A DNA stretch of 64,000 nucleotides from Gramella sp. MT6 (GCF_019357415.1 NZ_CP048410.1:2389001-2453000), one strand, 5' to 3'; positions 54,301 through 63,753 are shown, numbered from the stretch's first letter. Translations and numbers: made by a program. Notes: generated by a model from the sequence alone, not told the origin.

Positions 54301-56667
54301 ATGACGCAGCAATTAAAAGAGTTTCCTTTAGAGATAAAGATCAGTTTTCATAAAGTGATCGAGCAATATCAGAAGGAAGTTAAAGAGATAGAAAGCAGTA
54401 TATCCAAAAACTACATGGAGGATATGCTTAATTATATTTCAGATTATCCCGAGCTTTCAGAAGGTTTTCAGGATCTTGATCTTTTGAAAAAATACAGGGA
54501 ACCTATTAAGATCCTGCTGGATGACCTTTTCCCAAATATTCTTACTAACAATGAAATTAAGGCCGCTTCGGTACCTTTTCATGATATCCTTTTCAATAAA
54601 TCTAAAAGGCTGAAGCAGATTTTGAAGAAAGCAGGAGATGATTTTCAACTGACTTTTCGAAATACCGATGATGAACTTATTTATATCTATGCCTGTATTC
54701 AGATATTAAAGCATTGCTATGGTTATACTATGGATATTTCCAGGCCATTATATTATGATATTCCAGATGAACAGGGTATACGAAGGCATTACAGAGTGGC
54801 GATGAATGCAGATTTCGTGGAAATCATCAAAAAAGATAGTGCGCCAGAGATCACTCAGGAAGATGTAGACAAGTTGCTTCAAAATGTGGATGATCTCAAA
54901 TTATGGAAAGAGAAGATACCACCTAATAGCTATATTTTTAAAGGATTTACTATTGTTAATCTAACCGATGTTACTATTGATGATGCGATCTCTGAATTAA
55001 AAACCACCTTATTATTTGAGGAGGTAAATGAGACCGAAGAGCTGCAGAAACTTCAGGAAATATTCAGGTCTATCTACAAGATCTCAGATCTCAGGGTAGG
55101 ATTTACCGTTTTTAACCGTAGAGATATGGTTTTTGAAAGGATGGATAATGAGGAAGCTACCAGTTTTATTCTGGATCAAAAACTTGTTAATGATTGTGAT
55201 ACTGGAATATGTGAACGTGGATTTCAGAAGCTGATTGACGAAAACGCCTATTTTACTATCTCTAATGTGGATGATTATATTAAGGATAATGATAATCTTC
55301 TGGCTAAAAACCTTAAAAAGAATAATGTAAAAAGTTGCCTTCTAGCTCCAATTGCTAAAAATGGAAAGCTATTAGGTGTACTAGAACTGGTTTCTCAGAG
55401 AAAGAATGAGCTAAATAGTATTAATGCGATCAAGTTGGATGATATTTTGCCTTATATAGTTACGACGGTTGAAAGAAATCGTAATGATTTCGAGAACCGG
55501 GTTAAAGCTGTTATTCAAAGTGAATGTACTTCTATTCACCCCAGCGTGCTTTGGGTCTTTGAAAAGGAAGCCAAAAAATTTATACGGGATCTTGATAAAG
55601 ATGGTCTGGCATCATTTAAAGATATTACCTTTAAGGATGTATTTCCATTATATGGTCAGATAGATATCGTGGCCTCTTCTGAAGCGCGAAATGAAGCCAT
55701 TAAAAGGGATCTTCTGGATCAATTAGATATCATTCTTGATATTATTGAAAAAGCCTATAAGATCGAAGAATTACCCATTTATGATCAGGTAAAATACAGG
55801 ATTTCAGATTTTAGGGAAGAGCTATTAGATACCTTGAATGCCAGTAGCGAACAAAAGGTTTTCAATTTGCTGCAGAAAGAGGTGAATCCTCTTATGAGCC
55901 ACTTGAAAAAGCAATCTGATGAGATCAAAAATCTTGTTGACGATTATTCTAAAATGCTTAATCCTGAAACCGGGTTGGTATATAATCACCGAAAAAAGTA
56001 TGATGATACTGTGCAACAGATAAATCGTACCATGTCGAGATATATTGATAAAAAGCAGATTCAGGCTCAGGAAATATATCCACATTATTTTGAAAGATAT
56101 AAAACAGATGGCGTAGACCATAATATGTATATAGGCGCTTCCATGGCCAATAAGAGGCCATTTAATAAGGTTTATTTATTCAATCTAAGGCTGTGGCAAT
56201 TAAGCACCATGTGTGAAATGGAAAATCGTTTCTACCAGTTACAGGAAAATACCCCTATAAAACTCGAAGCAGCTTCTTTAATCCTTGTTTATAACAGTAC
56301 GATGTCTATTCGATATAGAATGGATGAAAAGAAATTTGATGTTGATGGCACCTATAATGCCAGGTACGAGATCATTAAAAAACGTATCGATAAAGCTTTT
56401 GTAAAAGGAACTGAGGAGCGGGTCACTCAAAAAGGGAAAATGACCATTGTTTATTCCCAGGGTAGTGACGAGAGAGAGTATTTACAATACATAAAGTATC
56501 TTCAGGCAAAAAGTTATTTTGGTGATGAAGTGGAATTATTAGAGCTTGAAGATGTTCAGGGTGTGGTTGGATTGAAAGCTATCCGGGTAAATATACTATA
56601 TACCCCAGATAGCAATCATCCTGAAAAAGTTATAAATTATGAAGATCTAATGGAAGAATTACATTAG
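54301..56667 (+). CDS. Large GAF-domain protein of unknown function
   Basis: A 788-residue cytosolic protein without a signal peptide. A GAF-like domain is visible at about residues 255-400 (IYKISDLRVGFTVFNRRDM, SCLLAPIAKNGKLLGVLELVS). The flanking ~250 N-terminal and ~390 C-terminal residues are mostly helical and match no family I know; the tail contains HYFERYKTDGVDHNMYIGAS. It has no output domain such as a kinase, cyclase or HTH. GAF domains often bind cyclic nucleotides or small ligands, notable because the convergent neighbour carries a Pycsar-effector-like module. The stops of the two genes overlap by 9 bases. Confidence 0.82.
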   Translation: MTQQLKEFPLEIKISFHKVIEQYQKEVKEIESSISKNYMEDMLNYISDYPELSEGFQDLDLLKKYREPIKILLDDLFPNILTNNEIKAASVPFHDILFNKSKRLKQILKKAGDDFQLTFRNTDDELIYIYACIQILKHCYGYTMDISRPLYYDIPDEQGIRRHYRVAMNADFVEIIKKDSAPEITQEDVDKLLQNVDDLKLWKEKIPPNSYIFKGFTIVNLTDVTIDDAISELKTTLLFEEVNETEELQKLQEIFRSIYKISDLRVGFTVFNRRDMVFERMDNEEATSFILDQKLVNDCDTGICERGFQKLIDENAYFTISNVDDYIKDNDNLLAKNLKKNNVKSCLLAPIAKNGKLLGVLELVSQRKNELNSINAIKLDDILPYIVTTVERNRNDFENRVKAVIQSECTSIHPSVLWVFEKEAKKFIRDLDKDGLASFKDITFKDVFPLYGQIDIVASSEARNEAIKRDLLDQLDIILDIIEKAYKIEELPIYDQVKYRISDFREELLDTLNASSEQKVFNLLQKEVNPLMSHLKKQSDEIKNLVDDYSKMLNPETGLVYNHRKKYDDTVQQINRTMSRYIDKKQIQAQEIYPHYFERYKTDGVDHNMYIGASMANKRPFNKVYLFNLRLWQLSTMCEMENRFYQLQENTPIKLEAASLILVYNSTMSIRYRMDEKKFDVDGTYNARYEIIKKRIDKAFVKGTEERVTQKGKMTIVYSQGSDEREYLQYIKYLQAKSYFGDEVELLELEDVQGVVGLKAIRVNILYTPDSNHPEKVINYEDLMEELH

Positions 56668-57843
56668 ATAAAATGATAAGATGTAAGCCAGGACAGAAAT
56701 TATAATTCCCGACATAAAAACTGTATAAGTAAGCCTTAGCAAATAATATTTTCTATGTAGAACTTTACCCAGGAGGTGTAAATCCAGGGTCAGCATTTCG
56801 TAGACATAATCCTTGTCTTTGATTAGTTCTCCCATTGCCCATTTAAACTGGTCGAAAGGCATTTTATGGTAATTCCCGAAGAACAGAAGGTTTACTTCTC
56901 TTTTCTTTACCTGTTCCCTTGTAAATTCACCGCTGGTAATATTTGGGCGCGTAGACATAATTGAAAGAATGATCGATGCTACACTAAATAGTATAAGGAT
57001 TAGAGTAGGAACCAGAAGATGTTTGTTAGATGCTGCTTCCAACTTTGGGATCATATCTGCAATTGCAAGGGAAATGATAATAGCATTAACTGAAAGAAGG
57101 ATATTCGCTTTGGTATCTGCAATATCGCTAAGTTTTATATGATTCCTTAAAGTAGTTCTGTAAAGAGTTTGAATACTTCTTTCAGGATTTTCATTTTTAT
57201 ATTTAGCCTTCATGCGAGCTTTATGCTCCTCTTTTTTAAGCTTTTTCTGCTGTTTGTTCTTGCTTTCAATAAGTTCAAGGAGATTTTCCTCCTTCTTTGG
57301 TTCCCATTCTTTTATAGCATAATCTGTATAGTACTGGTGCTTTTCAGTAAATACAAGAATATTCTCTTCCAGCCATTCTGCATTTGTGAAATGCTTCACG
57401 TTATGGAGTTCCAACTCCTGCCTAAGAAGTTCACTGGTTTCCTCGAAATATTTTTTGCCAAAATGAGAGGAGTCTGCATCACGAATGATCTTTTCGCCTA
57501 AACATTCGGGAATCTTTGAAAAATTGGTGGCAAGAATGTATTTCTTGACCTTGTCTATTAGTTCTTGGGTGGCATTATTGTCTTTTAAGAAAGCTTCAGC
57601 TATTTCGGCACTTTTCTGTTCGTGGCCTTTATAGGTATGAATGTATCCTGTGTCATGCAGCCATGCCGCTAGCATTAGCGCCTCTTCCTCTTTAACATTA
57701 ATTTCAGAATTATCGATTAATTCTTTAGTACTTTTAACCACACGCTGTGTATGCTGGTAGTTATGATATATAAAGGTGTTCGGCAGTTTTTCTTTAAATA
57801 ATTCTTCAACAAATTTATCAGCTTTCTCTATGAGATTATTCAT
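56659..57843 (-). CDS. HD-domain phosphohydrolase fused to Pycsar-effector-like membrane module
   Basis: A 394-residue protein. Residues 1-190 form an HD phosphohydrolase: His31 in HNYQHTQRVV, His63-Asp64 in AAWLHDTGY, and Asp in RDADSSHF. Residues about 195-235 are a charged linker. About 228-394 match the PycTM/DUF5706 effector module: RTTLRNHIKLSDIADTKANI followed by two close helices (LLSVNAIIISLAIADMIP, LVPTLILILFSVASIILSIM) and a third and fourth at the C-terminus. In Pycsar defence, PycTM proteins damage the membrane on binding cCMP or cUMP. No cyclase gene is adjacent, so the role here may be signalling rather than defence. Confidence 0.85.
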   Translation of the reverse strand: MNNLIEKADKFVEELFKEKLPNTFIYHNYQHTQRVVKSTKELIDNSEINVKEEEALMLAAWLHDTGYIHTYKGHEQKSAEIAEAFLKDNNATQELIDKVKKYILATNFSKIPECLGEKIIRDADSSHFGKKYFEETSELLRQELELHNVKHFTNAEWLEENILVFTEKHQYYTDYAIKEWEPKKEENLLELIESKNKQQKKLKKEEHKARMKAKYKNENPERSIQTLYRTTLRNHIKLSDIADTKANILLSVNAIIISLAIADMIPKLEAASNKHLLVPTLILILFSVASIILSIMSTRPNITSGEFTREQVKKREVNLLFFGNYHKMPFDQFKWAMGELIKDKDYVYEMLTLDLHLLGKVLHRKYYLLRLTYTVFMSGIIISVLAYILSFYLM

Positions 57844-57900
57844 ACATGAAGTTCTTAATTGTAACGCCCAAATTACAAAAAAAATTGACCAATATTTTCT

Positions 57901-60900
57901 ATGAAAAAAGTTAAACTTTTAGCCCCATTTTTTATTCTGTTCCTTGTTTTTTCTTGTGTTACCGTGGCACCAAAATATGCTGAGGAGCAAAAAGAGTCCG
58001 ATTTTGGTTACCCGAAAAATAAGGAAATTGAAAAGTCATTTTATCTAATTGGCGATGCCGGTTACTCTCCACCCGGTGGCACTTCTTTAGGCCTTATTGC
58101 TTTTAAAAGATACCTGGATTCGGTTAATAAAACAGAGAACTATACTATTTTCCTTGGAGATAATATTTATCCTGATGGGATGCCCCCAAAAGATTCCCCA
58201 GAAAGGGAAGAGGCAGAATATCGACTGGACGCGCAATTAGATGCTATAGAAAACTATAAGGGGAAGGTTGTTTTTATTCCCGGAAACCACGACTGGTATA
58301 ATGAAAAACTTGAAGGTCTTGAAAGGCAGAAAGATTATCTGAAAAGTAAATTTGAGGAAATCCTGGTTTGGAGCCCTGAAATTGGCTGCGGACTAGAGTC
58401 TATCGAAATTTCAGAAAATATTCAATTGATCGTGATCGACTCTCAGTGGTATCTGGAGGATTGGGATAAGAATCCTAAGATCAATGACGACTGCGAGCAA
58501 ATAAAGACCAGGGAAGCAATGTTCCTTGAGGTTGAATCTGAGATCAAAAAGAACCAAAACAAAACTATTCTAATAGCGCTTCACCATCCTATTTACACCA
58601 ATGGGGTGCATGGAGGTCAATATACTATTGATAGGCATATTTATCCGTCTCAAAAGAAAATTCCCCTTCCAATATTAGGATCTCTGGCCACTCTTATTAG
58701 AACTACCGGTGGAGTTTCCATTCAGGATGCTCAAAATAACAGGTATAAATCTCTGGCTACAAGGCTCTCTACCATTGCCAGGGGAAATGAAAGATTGATC
58801 TTTGTTTCCGGTCATGAACATTCCCTTCAGTACATTGAACACGATAGTGTGAAACAGATAGTTTCGGGATCGGGTTCAAAAGCTTCCTATGCGACACTAA
58901 GTAACGATGGACTGTTTGCTTATAATGGACAGGGTTTCGCTGTACTTGATATTTTTAAAGATGGTTCAGTGTGGGCTAGTTTCTACGGAAATGAAGACAA
59001 TAAACCAAAATTGCTTTTTCAGAAGCAGGTGATGGAGACTCCTATTCCATTTGAATTCAAGGAATATCCAGAAAGTTTCCCTCAAACAATAACTACATCC
59101 ATTTACAAGGAGTCTGAAACTGAAAAAGGTACAGTTCACAAGACTGTTTGGGGTGAGCGATATCGCGAATTATATGGTACAGATGTGACCCTGAAGGTTG
59201 CAGATCTGGACACTCTCTATGGCGGATTAGAGGTGGTTCGTGAAGGCGGAGGACATCAGACCGTTTCCCTGCGTGTTAAAGATAGCCTGGGACGTGAATA
59301 CAATATTAGGAGAGTTAGAAAGGATGCTCTAAGATTTTTGCAGAATGTAGCTTTTAAAAATCAACCAGTTGAAGATAAGCTTGAAAATACAGTGGCAGAT
59401 AATCTTCTGACAGATTTTTATACTGCTGCACATCCATATGGTTTTCTTACCATTCCAACTTTAAGTGAAGCGGCTGGAGTATATCATACAAATCCAGAGG
59501 TTTTTTATCTTCCGAAGCAGAAAGCTCTTGGAAAATATAATTCAGTACATGGAGATGATATTTATATGATCGTGGAAAGACCTGAAGAAGGTTGGACGGG
59601 ATATGAATCTTTTGGAAGCCCAGATCATGATATTGTGAGTACTGCAGATATGATCGAGAGATTAAGAAGGGATGAAAAGTATATCCTTGATGAAGCTTCT
59701 TATGTGCGAGCCAGGATCTTCGACATGCTAATTGGAGATTGGGACAGGCACCAGGACCAGTGGCGCTGGTCTGAGATCGAAAACAATGAGGGAGAACATC
59801 ATTTTAAACCTGTGCCCAGGGATAGGGACCAGGTATTTTCTAATTTTGATGGCGCATTTTTCGGAACACTAAGAGCTATTACGGGGTTTGCCAATCAATT
59901 TGCGGTATATGGAGATAATATTAAGGATGTAGAGTGGTTCAACATAGCTGCTTTAGGTCTGGATAGATCGCTAATCCAGAACGTAGGGAAGTCTACCTGG
60001 CTGGAACAGGCAAAATTCATCCAAGAGAATGTGACAGATGAAACTATAGAGGAGGCCTTTTCAAAATTACCTGAAGAAACCAAAGGAAAAGCTACCCAGG
60101 AATTAATTGAAAATGTAAAAGGTAGAAGAGATAATATCGTTGATATTGCTGAACGATATTATGACCATTTTGCTAACCTCGCGATAGTAACCGGAACAGA
60201 TAAAGATGATTTCATAGATATTGTAAGGCTTTCAGATAATGAAACCAGGGTGACTATTACCCGAAATAAGGATGGTGAAAGAGCTGAAAAACTAAGCGAC
60301 AAGATCTATAAATATGAAGAGACAAAAGAGATCTGGGTCTATGGATTAGATGATGATGATAAGATCAACGTTAAGGGAGATGGCCCTGCCAAGATATTCT
60401 TAAGGGTAATTGGTGGTCAGAATAACGATATCTACACAGTTGATTATGGTAAAAATTTAAAAGTTTATGATCACAAATCACTACCTAATACCATTGAAAA
60501 AATTGATGGAGCTAAATTAAGGCTTACAGATAATTACGAGATCAATACCTATGATAAGGATAAAAAGACTTTTTCTTCTGGGTCTATAACCCCTGGAATT
60601 GGCTATAATCCAGACTCTGGATTTTCATTTGGTTTGGAATTTGTAAAGTCGATCAATAAGTTCAAAAGAAATCCATTTACTTCTCAACATACTTTTTCCG
60701 GTGAGGTACATTCAGCAACGAATGGATTCGCACTAGATTATGAAGCTGAATTTGCAACAATTGTGGGTAGTTATAATTTGCAGGTTGGAGCCAATTTCGC
60801 TAGTCCGAATTTTTCAGAGAACTTTTTCGGTTTTGGTAATGAAACTGAAAATTTCGAAGATGAGCTCGGTCTAAGTTACAATAGGGTAGGATTAAGTGAA

Positions 60901-61620
60901 TATGGTGTAAGAGCCGCACTTGTGAATAAAACTCCTTTTGGTAGCTATTTTGGTTTTACCGCCAGTTTTGAAGGTATAGAAGTTCAGCAGGAAGATGGAA
61001 GATTTATTACTGAAGACTTCGTAAGTGAAGATCCAGATTTTTTCGATAGAAAATACTTTGCTGGTCTGGATGCTATGTATAGATATGAAAGTTATGATGA
61101 TGTGCTGAATCCAACCAGGGGAATGCTTTTTGAACTGAACCTTGGAGCGAAAATTAATACAGCAGATCCAGGCAGGCAGTATGGTTATTTCAAACCATAT
61201 ATGGGATTCTATAATGCCCTTACCAGAAACCGTAAATTAGTAATAAAGACCAGAGCTGAAGCTCATATAAATATTGGTAAGGAATATGAATTCTACCAAT
61301 CTGCACAATTGGGCGCCGATAGTGGCCTTAGGGGATACAGATTAGAAAGATATTCCGGAAAAAGCTCTTTTGGTACGGGAGCAGATCTTAGATATTCATT
61401 CAATACCATAAAGACGAGCTTTTTACCTTTCCAACCAGGTATTTATGCAGGTTATGATTTGGGAAGAGTATGGATGGATACTCAGGATAGTGATAAATGG
61501 CATGACAGTTACGGAGGAGGTATCTGGATTAATAGTGCTGATGCTATACAGGGGAATTTCAGTATCTTTGCTGGTGAAGAAGGAGCCAGGTTTCAATTTG
61601 GGATCGGGTTCAAGTTTTAA
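57901..61620 (+). CDS. Metallophosphoesterase / kinase-like / outer-membrane barrel lipoprotein
   Basis: A 1239-residue lipoprotein (VFSC, Cys19). Residues about 45-330 are a complete calcineurin-like phosphoesterase: LIGDAGYS, FLGDNIYPDG, IPGNHDWYN, LHHPIYTNG and SGHEHS. Residues about 435-700 look like an atypical kinase fold: a Gly-rich segment EGGGHQTVSLRV, basic RRVRK, MLIGDWDRHQDQW with Asp615, and PRDRDQ with Asp641 and Asp643 about 26 residues later. From ~900 on, alternating strands ending FQFGIGFKF are an outer-membrane barrel of the BamA/surface-antigen type. The phosphoesterase and barrel calls are strong; the kinase-like call is my inference. Substrate unknown. Confidence 0.88.
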   Translation: MKKVKLLAPFFILFLVFSCVTVAPKYAEEQKESDFGYPKNKEIEKSFYLIGDAGYSPPGGTSLGLIAFKRYLDSVNKTENYTIFLGDNIYPDGMPPKDSPEREEAEYRLDAQLDAIENYKGKVVFIPGNHDWYNEKLEGLERQKDYLKSKFEEILVWSPEIGCGLESIEISENIQLIVIDSQWYLEDWDKNPKINDDCEQIKTREAMFLEVESEIKKNQNKTILIALHHPIYTNGVHGGQYTIDRHIYPSQKKIPLPILGSLATLIRTTGGVSIQDAQNNRYKSLATRLSTIARGNERLIFVSGHEHSLQYIEHDSVKQIVSGSGSKASYATLSNDGLFAYNGQGFAVLDIFKDGSVWASFYGNEDNKPKLLFQKQVMETPIPFEFKEYPESFPQTITTSIYKESETEKGTVHKTVWGERYRELYGTDVTLKVADLDTLYGGLEVVREGGGHQTVSLRVKDSLGREYNIRRVRKDALRFLQNVAFKNQPVEDKLENTVADNLLTDFYTAAHPYGFLTIPTLSEAAGVYHTNPEVFYLPKQKALGKYNSVHGDDIYMIVERPEEGWTGYESFGSPDHDIVSTADMIERLRRDEKYILDEASYVRARIFDMLIGDWDRHQDQWRWSEIENNEGEHHFKPVPRDRDQVFSNFDGAFFGTLRAITGFANQFAVYGDNIKDVEWFNIAALGLDRSLIQNVGKSTWLEQAKFIQENVTDETIEEAFSKLPEETKGKATQELIENVKGRRDNIVDIAERYYDHFANLAIVTGTDKDDFIDIVRLSDNETRVTITRNKDGERAEKLSDKIYKYEETKEIWVYGLDDDDKINVKGDGPAKIFLRVIGGQNNDIYTVDYGKNLKVYDHKSLPNTIEKIDGAKLRLTDNYEINTYDKDKKTFSSGSITPGIGYNPDSGFSFGLEFVKSINKFKRNPFTSQHTFSGEVHSATNGFALDYEAEFATIVGSYNLQVGANFASPNFSENFFGFGNETENFEDELGLSYNRVGLSEYGVRAALVNKTPFGSYFGFTASFEGIEVQQEDGRFITEDFVSEDPDFFDRKYFAGLDAMYRYESYDDVLNPTRGMLFELNLGAKINTADPGRQYGYFKPYMGFYNALTRNRKLVIKTRAEAHINIGKEYEFYQSAQLGADSGLRGYRLERYSGKSSFGTGADLRYSFNTIKTSFLPFQPGIYAGYDLGRVWMDTQDSDKWHDSYGGGIWINSADAIQGNFSIFAGEEGARFQFGIGFKF

Positions 61621-61647
61621 TGATATAACTTAGTTGATATAAAATAA

Positions 61648-61678
61648 AAAGCCCCCGCTACTTGCGGGGGCTTTTTTT
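61648..61678. terminator. Terminator between the barrel lipoprotein and mscS genes
   Basis: AAAAGCCCCCGC, loop TACTT, GCGGGGGCTTTTTTT; a very strong stem with A and T runs on opposite sides, usable in both directions. Confidence 0.92.
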
Positions 61679-61695
61679 AGTTCTAAAAAGCAACT

Positions 61696-62577
61696 TTACT
61701 CTTCAGATTTATTTAATGCCAGTTTATTGCTGAAATTAATTGTGCGAATAGGGAATGGAATGTTGACTCCTTTACCGTCATAGGCTTTCTTAATCGCAAT
61801 AATAGCTTCGTTCTGAGCTACCAGAATATCTCTGTTCTTAGTTACATCTGTCCAGAATCGAACCGTAAAATTTATTGAACTATCACCAAATTCGTTATAC
61901 ATGAATTCAACTTCCTCATTACCTCTTTGTGGAAATAGATCTTTTATAACTTGCAACGTAAGATCTCTGACCATTTCCAGATCTGATTCATATCCAACCC
62001 CACAATTAACAAAAACTCTTGATCTTGCAGTTCTGGTAAAATTCTTAAATGGTTCTTCAATTATCTTGGAATTCGGGATCACTACATAATTGTTATCAGA
62101 TTGTTTGATCACAATATTTCTCAGGTTAATTTCTGTAACCGTCCCCGCATAGCCATTAGTTTCTACCCAATCTCCAATTTGGAGCTCTGGAAGAAAACTT
62201 AAGATCAAACCAGAAAAGGTGTTATTAAGAGTTCCCTGGAGTGCTAAACCAATAGCTAAACCAACCACACCAGCACCAGCTAGTACTGAAGTAAGGACTT
62301 TATCAAGATTCAGGAGCCCGAGGGCAATAAAAAATCCTATAAGTATTACAATGGCCTTAATAACCTTGACCGTCATTAACCTTATAGAATCCTGTTTGAT
62401 TTGATTTCTGGTGACGCGTTCAAATAATTGTCCTATATATTTCGCAATAAAAGTAAAGACAATGAAAACGATTACGGCCAGAAGAAAATTTGGAAGGCCT
62501 AGAATCAATGAGTCTAGCCATCCACTTAATTTTTCAGTTATGCCGCTTAAAGAATCCTGAATGTTGAAATCCTCCAT
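61696..62577 (-). CDS. MscS-family mechanosensitive channel
   Basis: A 293-residue small-conductance mechanosensitive channel that releases solutes on osmotic downshock. One or two N-terminal helices lead to the pore helix region LAGAGVVGLAIGLALQGTLN with the Gly/Ala packing of TM3, followed by the beta domain (IGDWVETNGYAGTVTEINLR) and a C-terminal domain. The length is typical of MscS itself. It lies 13 bases after the dps-like gene on the same strand and is probably cotranscribed with it as a stress pair. Confidence 0.95.
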   Translation of the reverse strand: MEDFNIQDSLSGITEKLSGWLDSLILGLPNFLLAVIVFIVFTFIAKYIGQLFERVTRNQIKQDSIRLMTVKVIKAIVILIGFFIALGLLNLDKVLTSVLAGAGVVGLAIGLALQGTLNNTFSGLILSFLPELQIGDWVETNGYAGTVTEINLRNIVIKQSDNNYVVIPNSKIIEEPFKNFTRTARSRVFVNCGVGYESDLEMVRDLTLQVIKDLFPQRGNEEVEFMYNEFGDSSINFTVRFWTDVTKNRDILVAQNEAIIAIKKAYDGKGVNIPFPIRTINFSNKLALNKSEE

Positions 62578-62590
62578 ATTTTAGTTTTGG

Positions 62591-63088
62591 TTATTTTTTT
62601 ACCGGTTTATGTTGATCACTAGTTTTCATTTTCCAGGCATCCAACATCCAACTTGTTTTTTCAAGCTCACGGATATAAGCGCCAATGAGATCTATAGTTC
62701 CTTCATCATCTGCGGCATCAGCGGTATCTATGACCTTTCTCATTTGTTTTAAAATCGCCCCATGGTCATCAAGGAGAATTTCGATCATTTTCTTATCTGT
62801 GATATCTGATGGAGATTCCTTCAAATTTGAATCTTTAAGATATTCACTAAGGTTACTGGTTGGCTGGTATCTTAGAGTAAGAATACGCTCAGCAATTTCA
62901 TCAACCTTCAATTTTGCATCATCATACAATTCCTCGAACTTTTCATGGAGATCGAAAAAGTTTTTGCCAATTACATTCCAGTGAAAGTTACGAAGCTTTT
63001 GGTAATATATGTGATAATCAGCTAATAGGATATTTAGTTCCTCAACTGTTTTCTTTGTCTTATCTGAATCTAAACCTAAGTAATTCAT
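62591..63088 (-). CDS. dps: Dps/ferritin-like DNA-protection protein
   Basis: A 165-residue four-helix ferritin-like protein. The Dps ferroxidase residues are present: YYQKLRNFHWNV, FFDLHEKFEELYDD and VDEIAERIL carry the His, Asp and Glu ligands shared across subunits. Dps stores iron, detoxifies peroxide and can bind DNA; the slightly basic C-terminus (HKPVKK) may contribute. A consensus promoter lies 33 bases upstream, and mscS follows after 13 bases. Confidence 0.94.
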   Translation of the reverse strand: MNYLGLDSDKTKKTVEELNILLADYHIYYQKLRNFHWNVIGKNFFDLHEKFEELYDDAKLKVDEIAERILTLRYQPTSNLSEYLKDSNLKESPSDITDKKMIEILLDDHGAILKQMRKVIDTADAADDEGTIDLIGAYIRELEKTSWMLDAWKMKTSDQHKPVKK

Positions 63089-63120
63089 AGTTTTTATTTA
63101 TCGTTTTTTAAAATTCAATA

Positions 63121-63150
63121 CAAATTTACAATGGAAGCTTTGTTTTGCAA
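63121..63150 (-). promoter_or_regulatory. Bacteroidota-type promoter of the dps-mscS unit
   Basis: On the minus strand, TTG (63150-63148), 19 bases, TAAATTTG (63128-63121); a full match to TTG-N17-23-TAnnTTTG. Confidence 0.7.
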
Positions 63151-63186
63151 ATTTCCATCCTCACTTTAATAGAAGTTTAACTTAGG

Positions 63187-63507
63187 TTATCCAAGGGATC
63201 TATGGTCTTTTAAATCTAATTTTTCCATCATTTTTTTAGAAACCTGTCCACTGGATACTCCATATCCATCAACTAGAACTCCCTTATGATTATTTGAGGT
63301 GGTAATTGCATAAAGAATCGCATTATCATCAGGATTACTCATTCCTTCAAATCGTAATACCTTATCAACTTCAAACTCTTCAACCCCGAAAGTTTGTTTT
63401 TTGGATTTTAATTCGATCTCTTCATCCAAAAGGTTAAAATCTTCTTCATAACCTTCCTCTAATTTTAATTTATTTATCGCTTGAGATAATGTACCGTAAT
63501 CTTTCAT
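63187..63507 (-). CDS. Small conserved Bacteroidota protein
   Basis: A 106-residue cytosolic protein: MKDYGTLSQAINKLKLEEGY, an acidic middle, and C-terminal YAITTSNNHKGVLVDGYGV. Homologs of this size in the phylum are often labelled phosphoribosylpyrophosphate synthetase in databases, but at this length it cannot be that enzyme, and no PRPP motif is present. The function is unknown. It lies upstream of dps on the same strand but the dps promoter between them suggests separate units. Confidence 0.75.
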   Translation of the reverse strand: MKDYGTLSQAINKLKLEEGYEEDFNLLDEEIELKSKKQTFGVEEFEVDKVLRFEGMSNPDDNAILYAITTSNNHKGVLVDGYGVSSGQVSKKMMEKLDLKDHRSLG

Positions 63508-63615
63508 TTTATTTGAATTTTATTTCTAATTCAAATTACACTGAAAGCCGCATTTGAGCAAAAACTTAGAGGGGTTTAGGATAAGTTTAACTCCAATAAT
63601 AGCGGTGTTTTCCCG

Positions 63616-63753
63616 CTATTCATCCCGATTCTTTGAACGAAAAAAACTTAAGGGTAGTAGAATCACCAGAAAGAAATACCAGCCAGTGACCAGGCCGATA
63701 ATAGTTATAATTGCCGCGATAATATAAAACCAGTATGAATTGGGAATTTTCAT
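63616..63753 (-). CDS. Small membrane protein, 45 residues
   Basis: Found by reading the minus strand from the ATG at 63753: MKIPNSYWFYIIAAIITIIG, then a second hydrophobic stretch (WYFFLVILLPLSFF) and a charged tail (RSKNRDE). Two membrane helices in a hairpin are likely. The ATG overlaps the stop of the upstream partial gene by four bases (ATGA), which supports translation by coupling. No family is recognised. Confidence 0.6.
   Translation of the reverse strand: MKIPNSYWFYIIAAIITIIGLVTGWYFFLVILLPLSFFRSKNRDE

Noticed and set aside
54301-57843. Complete Pycsar defence operon
   Set aside because: No pyrimidine cyclase gene lies on either side, the two genes are convergent, and both neighbours look like ordinary chromosomal genes.
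63187-63507. Label of phosphoribosylpyrophosphate synthetase for the 106-residue protein
   Set aside because: The protein is about a third of the enzyme's size and lacks a PRPP-binding loop; the label appears to be a propagated database error.
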